Assembly: GCA_029948255.1 (NCBI GenBank)
Contig: JALIZF010001938.1
Span: 1,485,501-1,549,500 of the forward strand
Direction of reading: 5' to 3'
DNA: 64,000 nt
From: Telmatactis stephensoni
Taxonomy: Eukaryota > Cnidaria > Anthozoa > Actiniaria > Isophelliidae
Part shown: positions 58,215-64,000 of the stretch, piece after piece
Numbering within the stretch: the stretch's first letter is position 1
Layout of the letters: each line of letters opens with the position of its first letter
Program-made: the position numbers and the translations under genes
The notes under the pieces: generated by a model
The model's input: only the letters and a program-made list of their open reading frames with translations
What the model was told of the DNA's origin: nothing
The model's database searches: none

Positions 58215-61200
58215 TCATACTTTATCGTTTTTCTGTTGCACGTCAATCCCAGAATCCATGTCGGCCATGCGGTCAAAGGTGACTTTGCCTTGGTTGCCAT
58301 ATGATTGGCTATTGGAATTAACCAGGGAATTATGGGATAGCGAGGAAGAATGGGTTTTCTGGGACTGACTGCTACGTAACATCTCCATCACACGGTTATT
58401 AGTTGACAACTGGCTCCAGGCCTCGCGAAAATCCTTCTTTAAAAATCCATGAAGGAGGAAGATAAAAAAGCCCTGGAACGAGCACGTGATCGTAAACAAG
58501 TACTGAAGAACCAACACTGGATCTATGGCAGCCAAACCCGCAAAAATCCAGTTAAGACCAAGCAATATGAATACTGAGATGGTTGCACGAAACTGTGATA
58601 GCTTGGAATGTTTTTCGTGAGCTTGTGGCATCTTGAAGATTTCCCTCATGACAATTACAAATATCACCATGTTACCTATGACAAGCAGAAGGACTGGGGA
58701 GAGTAGAGCTCCATAAAAGGCTTCTTGTTTCAACCAACACCTGAAAAATGCATTGATGTAAATGTTTTTAATCATAATCTTGGTATTCACAGTCCACAAA
58801 AAATAGCGCATAGTAGTGAAGGACGTCAATTGACAAAAACACTCATGCTAATATTTATCAAACGATTAGTCCTTACATACCAACCAACCAGCCAACCAAC
58901 CAACCAACCAACCACCACCAACCCACCTAACCACCAACCACCAACAACCACCACAACCAACCCAACCAACCAACCAACCAACCAACCAACCAACAACCAA
59001 CCAACCAAACAACCAACCAACCAAACAAACAAACAAACAAACAAACAACCAAACAACCAACAACCACCAACCAACCAACCAACCAACCAACCAACCAACC
59101 AACCAACCAAACAACCAACCACCAACCAACCAACCAACAAACCAACCAACCAAACCAACCAACCAACCAACCAACCAACCAACCAACCAACCAACCAACC
59201 AACACAACCAACCAAACCAAACAACCAACCAACCAACCAACCAACCAACCCAACCAACCAACCAACCAACCAACCAACCAACCAACCACCAAACAACCCA
59301 ACCAACCAACCAACCAACCAACCAACCAACCAACCAACCAACCAACCAACCAACCAACCAACCAACCAACCAACCAACCAACCAACCAACCAACCAACCA
59401 ACCAACCAACCAACCAACCAACCAACCAACCAACCAACCAACCAACCAACCAACCAACCAACCAACCAACCAACCAACCAACCAACCAACCAACCAACCA
59501 ACCAACAACCACCCAACAACCAACCAACCAACCAACCAACCAACCAACCAACCAACCAACCAACCAACCAACCAACCAACCAACCAACCAACAAACAAAC
59601 AAACAACAAACAAACAAACAAACAAACAAACAAACAACATATTGCAACTATATGTACATACAACGTTCTATTCTTGGTGTCTGGGACATGAAATCCATAG
59701 CTGGTGTTAGATATCAAGACAGTGGCACCTACAATGATCGCTGGAGGAACTATAAAAACAAACCAAAATTGTGAGTATTAAACAAACTGCAATTTGTAGC
59801 TTCGACTTCAATTTGGTCCCGCTCTAATGCAAATCTACCAGACCAAATGAAGCGTGGGAAAAACGCCACAAAACAATCAAATGACAAGGAATTCTTTCAC
59901 ACTTATACTTATCAAGTGCACACTTCTTAGCTTACACGTATATATCGCTATGGTAGATAAAATATGCTATGCTCTTTTAAGAGAAAATTATATTTAACAG
60001 TGTAGAAATAGAAAACGAAGCAGCGTGCTATGTTGAGTTATAGGAGACACTTCTTGAGTCTTCTTACAATTCCCAAGTGATTCTATAACTCAACATAGCA
60101 CTGCTGCCGAGTTTTCTATTTCTTTTATAAAATACAATTTAAGTTTTATTTTCTTTTTTCATTAAAGAATGTTTGAAAATGTGCGCGCGCGTGCTATGTG
60201 TTCTCATAGAGAACGCACGTTTTGGCCAATCAGAGCGCGCGTTATATCATAGTTATTTTATAATGGATAATAGACGATGTTTTAGTATTAAAGTAACAAA
60301 TCCTTACACCATCCTACAAGACTTGCTCTGCACATAAACTCGTTTTGAGAAAGTGTTGACGTGTCAAAAACCTGATGACGCAGGAAAAATATATACACAT
60401 TATGTTTAGATCAACATAAAAGAAAGAAAAATATCCAAAACTGATGACTTACCTTAACAAGGTCTTGGTAAAGGTTGTAAGCCTCTATACTGGCCCAAAT
60501 CATTGAAGCCAGGATAAAATAATGCAGCAAAGCTGACACTGCCTTACAACTCTCAATCATTGATGGGTCTTTAACTTGACGGACCCCAAACGAATAGAAC
60601 AATAATGCGCCTAGAAGAGACACGCACAATTGAAGCAGAATTTGATTGGCCCGCAATCGTCGCAGCTTCCTGAAAACAGAAACGTCGAGAAGATTTGTTC
60701 TTGTAACTTGAAAATTGCAGGTGAGGATGATTAATGGCCACTCCCTATTACGCGGCCATCCGTCCGTTGTTACCCACTATTTTATACGTATATTAAGGGG
60801 CCACTTGTCAATTTTTCAAGTGTAAAATAAAGGAAATCGGAGGTAAAATGTCCCGTGCATGTACAATAATCACCAAAATAAGTCCCTTTTGTCAGGTGTG
60901 CGTGCTCTACTTGAATTCAAATAGTTCCCGCCAAAAACGCGCGCGTGCGTCTATCGCCAAAGCAGCACCCTATTTTGCATAGCAACTGTTGTACAGCAAC
61001 GTTATATGTCAGTACACCCTCAACTTGCTATTTACCTGGAGAACACAATGGTTACTATGGTGATTGACAATCCAACAGCTGACAGCCCGCATCCAACATA
61101 TGAAATAATGGAAAGCACATCACGGTCTTCCTCAGAGATTACAGTCTGATGAACCAAGGTTGATACGAAGTTGTTTTTGTATTTCAGAATGTCAACCATA

Positions 61201-63398
61201 CGACGTGCTTGAATAGCAAATAATTCCTGTGGAATATATCATTTACTTATTGACTGAGTGGAAGAACCAGATGGGAAAATATTTGGCTGGAGGTATACAA
61301 GTAACAAATGATGCACGAATGACCAAATATTATCCCGTCCGGACCGATCTAACTCAGTCAATAAACATTTTACCAAGTGATCCTTTTTGTTAAAAAAGTG
61401 ATAAAAAGACCCTGTAAAATATAATTATAGCGCGCGGAAACGAGCAGGGCTAAAATGGGTTATTTCGGCTCGCTCGCGTAAAGCAGTCCGGCCTCGATCA
61501 CGCCATCTCGATGATAACGCACATAACACTTCATACCACTTATTAGATATTTTCTTGTGTATTACGGGCTGATATTTTACGAGTCGCGTATGTATTTTGC
61601 TGAGCCTTTAGGCGAGGCAAAATGCGAGCGATGAGTAAAATGTCAGCCCGTAATACACAAGAAAATATCTAATAAGGGATTTATTATTATATAACTATGA
61701 CGTAATTTTACCATATAAGGATGAGAGAACTAAGCAAATATGAGGCCGTATTATATACCGTATTACATAGTTGAAAACTGGTTTGCCATATTTTACATAA
61801 AACAATTGGAAAATAGGAAACTAAGAAGCAGTTATATAATAAATCCCTAATTAGATCAGTATTTTCTTGTGTATTACGGGCTGACATTTTACTCATCGCT
61901 CGTATTTTGCCTCGCCTAAAGGCTCGGCAAAATACGTACGCGACTCGTAAAATATCAGCCCGTAATACACAAGAAAATATCTAATTAGGGACGGATTTAT
62001 TAAAGAATTGCTTTTTCGCTGTGTTTTTAAACAGCATTTTTATTATCAAAACAGCCCTTTTTGCAAACCAGCACGCGGGCGGGTAACCATCAAACCGGTT
62101 TGAAGCCTTGACGTCATACAGGGCCGAATACGCAAACTGGATTTCGAGAGGGTATTACCGTCTCATATTGGCCTTCAAACGATACCTTATTTGGTAAATT
62201 TACGTCACAATTGTATAATAATGACTCGTAGTCATGCATGAGACCGAAAGGTCTAATTTTTAATTATTGTTACAATTACCTCTGTAACAATTGTCGATGT
62301 GTTAAGAACGATTCGTTTTCCAGGCCAGTCACGTGGAGGCCTTAAGTAGATACTGATAATGTTGTTCAGTAATTGGCGTATATTATGCACGTATTGCTCG
62401 CTACCTTGAGGTTTACTGATGTTAAAGTCAAGTTGAATTACCAACAAGAAATAAAGGCCCCTATAAAATAGAATAATGTAGTGAGAAGACACTAAAACAA
62501 ACAAACAAACAATACTATCAGAACCAAATATAAAATTATTTTCACATCAGACTTTATCACTTCGGCGTTGCAAAAAATGTCAAAATTCAAAATTTCAAGT
62601 AATAAGGGGGTGTTTATATAAATAAATAAATAAATAAATTTGGGGTAGCTCTTCACCCATCCTCGCAGCCAAGTGCTGAATTACGAAGGGCGCGGCTCAA
62701 CGTGATCGAGTCGAAGGTTTACAAGGGCGCTTTCATTACGAGACAATTGAACAATCACACATTTACATACAAATTTACATACACATACACGTAGCAGCCA
62801 CCATACGACTCATGTCTGACCACGGAGCACAGCTTAGATCGAAATTAGTTCGTTTTTACTGAGGGAGGAAAAACCGGAGAACCCGGAGAAAAACCCTCGA
62901 AGCAAGGGAGAGAACGAACAAGAAACTCAAGCCACATGCGATGCCCCGTCCGGGGATTGAACGAGGGACCACAGCGGTGACAGACCGGCGCTCTCACCGC
63001 TCGGCCACCCTTGCTTCCCTACATGACACTAGGATCATCCTAGCAGGCGAATCATCCTACCTGCTATACATTTACTGCATTCTGTTCAGTAGGATGATCC
63101 TAGTACCCGAAGTGAAGACACAAATTTCCATGTAAACAGAATGCAGTAAATGTACAGCAGGTAGGATGATTCACCTGCTAGAATGATCCTAGTGCTAGGA
63201 TGATCCCAGTGTCATGTAAACACCCCCTAAGGCGTCTTTTTGATCGTAATACTTTAAACTATTATAATTGTTCTTTTATAGTAAAAGCTTCGGACTGAAA
63301 AAAGCTAAATCCATGTAACTCACATTTCTGGCTCTTGGAATTTTATCGTCTCTTTTGTTATAAGACTGGAATTCATCGGCTCTGGATGTGATGGGGGT
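58215..63398 (-). CDS. Adhesion-type (B2) G-protein-coupled receptor, 7TM region and partial ectodomain
   Basis: Minus-strand exons: 63324-63398, 62280-62415 (or to 62462), 61036-61226, 60453-60669, 60308-60371, 59665-59749 and 58215-58740; all phases agree. TM1 is [18 protein letters not shown], then [20 protein letters not shown], the B2 hallmark [20 protein letters not shown] with IEAYNLY, a short exon ending SLVGW, then [13 protein letters not shown] with [22 protein letters not shown] and [11 protein letters not shown] to TM7 [11 protein letters not shown]. The tail is serine-rich. The 59665 donor (GTTGTA) is weak but required by phase. The exon before TM1 ([19 protein letters not shown]...) has no GPS cysteines, tryptophan or HLT site. 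The outer exons are glycosylatable ectodomain; the 5' end is beyond the window. The ligand is unknown. Confidence 0.8.
58880..59638. repeat. (CCAA)n satellite with (CAAA)n edges
   Basis: About 750 bases of CCAA units with CAAA blocks, in the last intron of the adhesion receptor. Tryptophan/leucine-rich frames on the other strand are artefacts. Confidence 0.98.
62606..63228. mobile_element. TIR MITE, GGGGGTGTTTACATG family, copy 2, split by a SINE
   Basis: It starts GGGGGTGTTTATA at 62606 and resumes TACATGACACTAGGATCATC at about 63019, ending TCATGTAAACACCCCCT at 63228. It matches 47383-47615 once the insert is removed. It lies in the receptor intron between 62280-62415 and 63324-63398. Confidence 0.8.
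62620..63018 (-). mobile_element. tRNA-derived SINE
   Basis: On the minus strand the head reads GTGGCCGAGCGGTGAGAGCG (A box, 62989-63008) and GGTCCCTCGTTCAATCCCCG (B box, 62952-62971), as in serine/leucine-type tRNAs. A conserved body with TTTTTCTCCGGGTTCTCCGG follows, then a (TTTA)n tail at 62620-62640. The tRNA part has diverged from a functional cloverleaf. Confidence 0.85.
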
Positions 63399-63587
63399 CT
63401 GTAATGGGTTTAAAGTAATCACTTAAAACAATGTTTACAACCCTTGATACTAATCTCACGATCTGATTGGTTGATTAGAGTCAATAAGAGGACAGACACA
63501 CTGTTGACGCGTTTCGGCGCGCGCATTCATTCTGTTGCCCCATTTGCAAAGGATTTTTAACTTTTATATTTTTATAATTGTTATAAA

Positions 63588-63743
63588 CGAATTGAAGATG
63601 GTTTTGAGTTGTCTGTCCTCTTATTGACACACATTCTTGACGTCATAAAATGTTCAAAACTCAAGTGGAATCACGAGCGCAGCAAGTGATTTCACTCCAA
63701 AGTGTGTCAATAAGAGGGCAGACAACTCAAAACCATCTTCAAT
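63588..63743. mobile_element. TIR element
   Basis: AATTGAAGATGGTTTTGAGT and ACTCAAAACCATCTTCAATT are inverted, followed by TGTCCTCTTATTGACACAC / GTGTGTCAATAAGAGGGCA. A third copy of the inner motif lies at 63472-63490. Confidence 0.8.
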
Positions 63744-63869
63744 TTGTTAAACTTATCCGTGTGCGAGAGATGCAAACTACATGTACTGTAATCATTTCAT
63801 TAAAAGATACTGAATAACGAGACAAATGTACGCAAAAAATTCACAGTTTCATCACGAGGAAACGTGTTA

Positions 63870-63999
63870 GGGCCCGTTCACATGAGAGAGGGTGCCCCTA
63901 TGTAGTAGGGATAACTCTTTTGTTTTGAGTCCCCCAGGGAAAAGAAAACAATAGTTATCACTACTACATAGGGGCACCCTCTCTCCTGTCCACGGGCCC
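63870..63999. mobile_element. Palindromic element at the window edge
   Basis: GGGCCCGTTCACATGAGAGA and TCTCTCCTGTCCACGGGCCC are inverted, with GGGTGCCCCTATGTAGTAG / CTACTACATAGGGGCACCC inside; arms are about 60 bases. Confidence 0.85.
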
Positions 64000-64000
64000 T

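Larger units (their letters stand above)
63399..64000. other. Intronic or upstream DNA of the adhesion receptor; two inverted repeats
   Basis: An inverted pair at 63588-63743 and a palindrome at 63870-63999 account for much of it. No further receptor exon is recognised. Confidence 0.5.

Noticed and set aside
58826..59774. Three overlapping long frames rich in Trp/Leu/Gly and one rich in Pro/Thr/Asn
   Set aside because: All are readings of the CCAA satellite in an intron; the flanking parts belong to receptor exons in only one frame.
1..64000. CRISPR arrays, prokaryotic operons or phage modules
   Set aside because: Repeats here are eukaryotic satellites or TIR elements without spacer structure, and the genes have introns.

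Overview
The window reads as a piece of an animal nuclear genome, most likely a cnidarian and probably an anthozoan (coral or sea anemone). The evidence is short exons with clean GT/AG borders and long AT-rich introns, a single-exon class A GPCR of a type common in corals and anemones, and dispersed repeats that I associate from memory with anthozoan genomes (for example the ATCTCGTACCCAGAGCC and TCCTCGGGGACCCAGGG terminal repeats). The species call is inference. No bacterial operons, ribosome binding sites or CRISPR arrays are seen.

Layout. 44-954 (+): last three exons of an unrecognised gene with an acidic, charged C-terminus. 3,329-7,290 and 11,777-14,607 (-): two tandem genes for minimal, matrilysin-like matrix metalloproteinases, each with a signal peptide, propeptide with cysteine switch, furin-type RVRR site and zinc motif, and no hemopexin domain. 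16,929-29,987 (-): a complete six-exon cation-dependent mannose-6-phosphate receptor (M6PR) gene with a large repeat-filled middle. 36,054-40,862 (-): a second, tandem M6PR copy that has lost frame and its membrane and tail exons. 41,752-46,659 (+): a four-exon ACOT7-like acyl-CoA thioesterase. 49,444-51,769 (+): a decayed non-LTR retrotransposon. 53,645-54,559 (+): an intronless rhodopsin-class GPCR. 58,215-63,398 (-): the 7TM end and part of the ectodomain of an adhesion-type GPCR that appears to lack a GPS; its 5' end lies outside the window.

Between and inside these genes the sequence is dominated by inverted-repeat DNA: fold-back elements, MITEs with long terminal inverted repeats, nested insertions (two with visible target-site duplications), a tRNA-derived SINE inserted in a MITE, and long satellites (GGA, CCAA and 17-bp arrays). 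One MITE supplies the C-terminal tail of a metalloproteinase. One long palindrome of 1.53 kb carries a perfect 8-bp target duplication. Two gene families (MMP and M6PR) have each been duplicated in tandem, and the copies have since been filled with different fold-back elements.

The genes do not form a pathway. The MMPs act outside the cell, M6PR sorts lysosomal hydrolases from Golgi to endosome, ACOT7 hydrolyses long-chain acyl-CoA in the cytosol, and the two receptors are plasma-membrane proteins. All gene models here were read by eye from splice sites, reading phase and family resemblance; no alignment was run.
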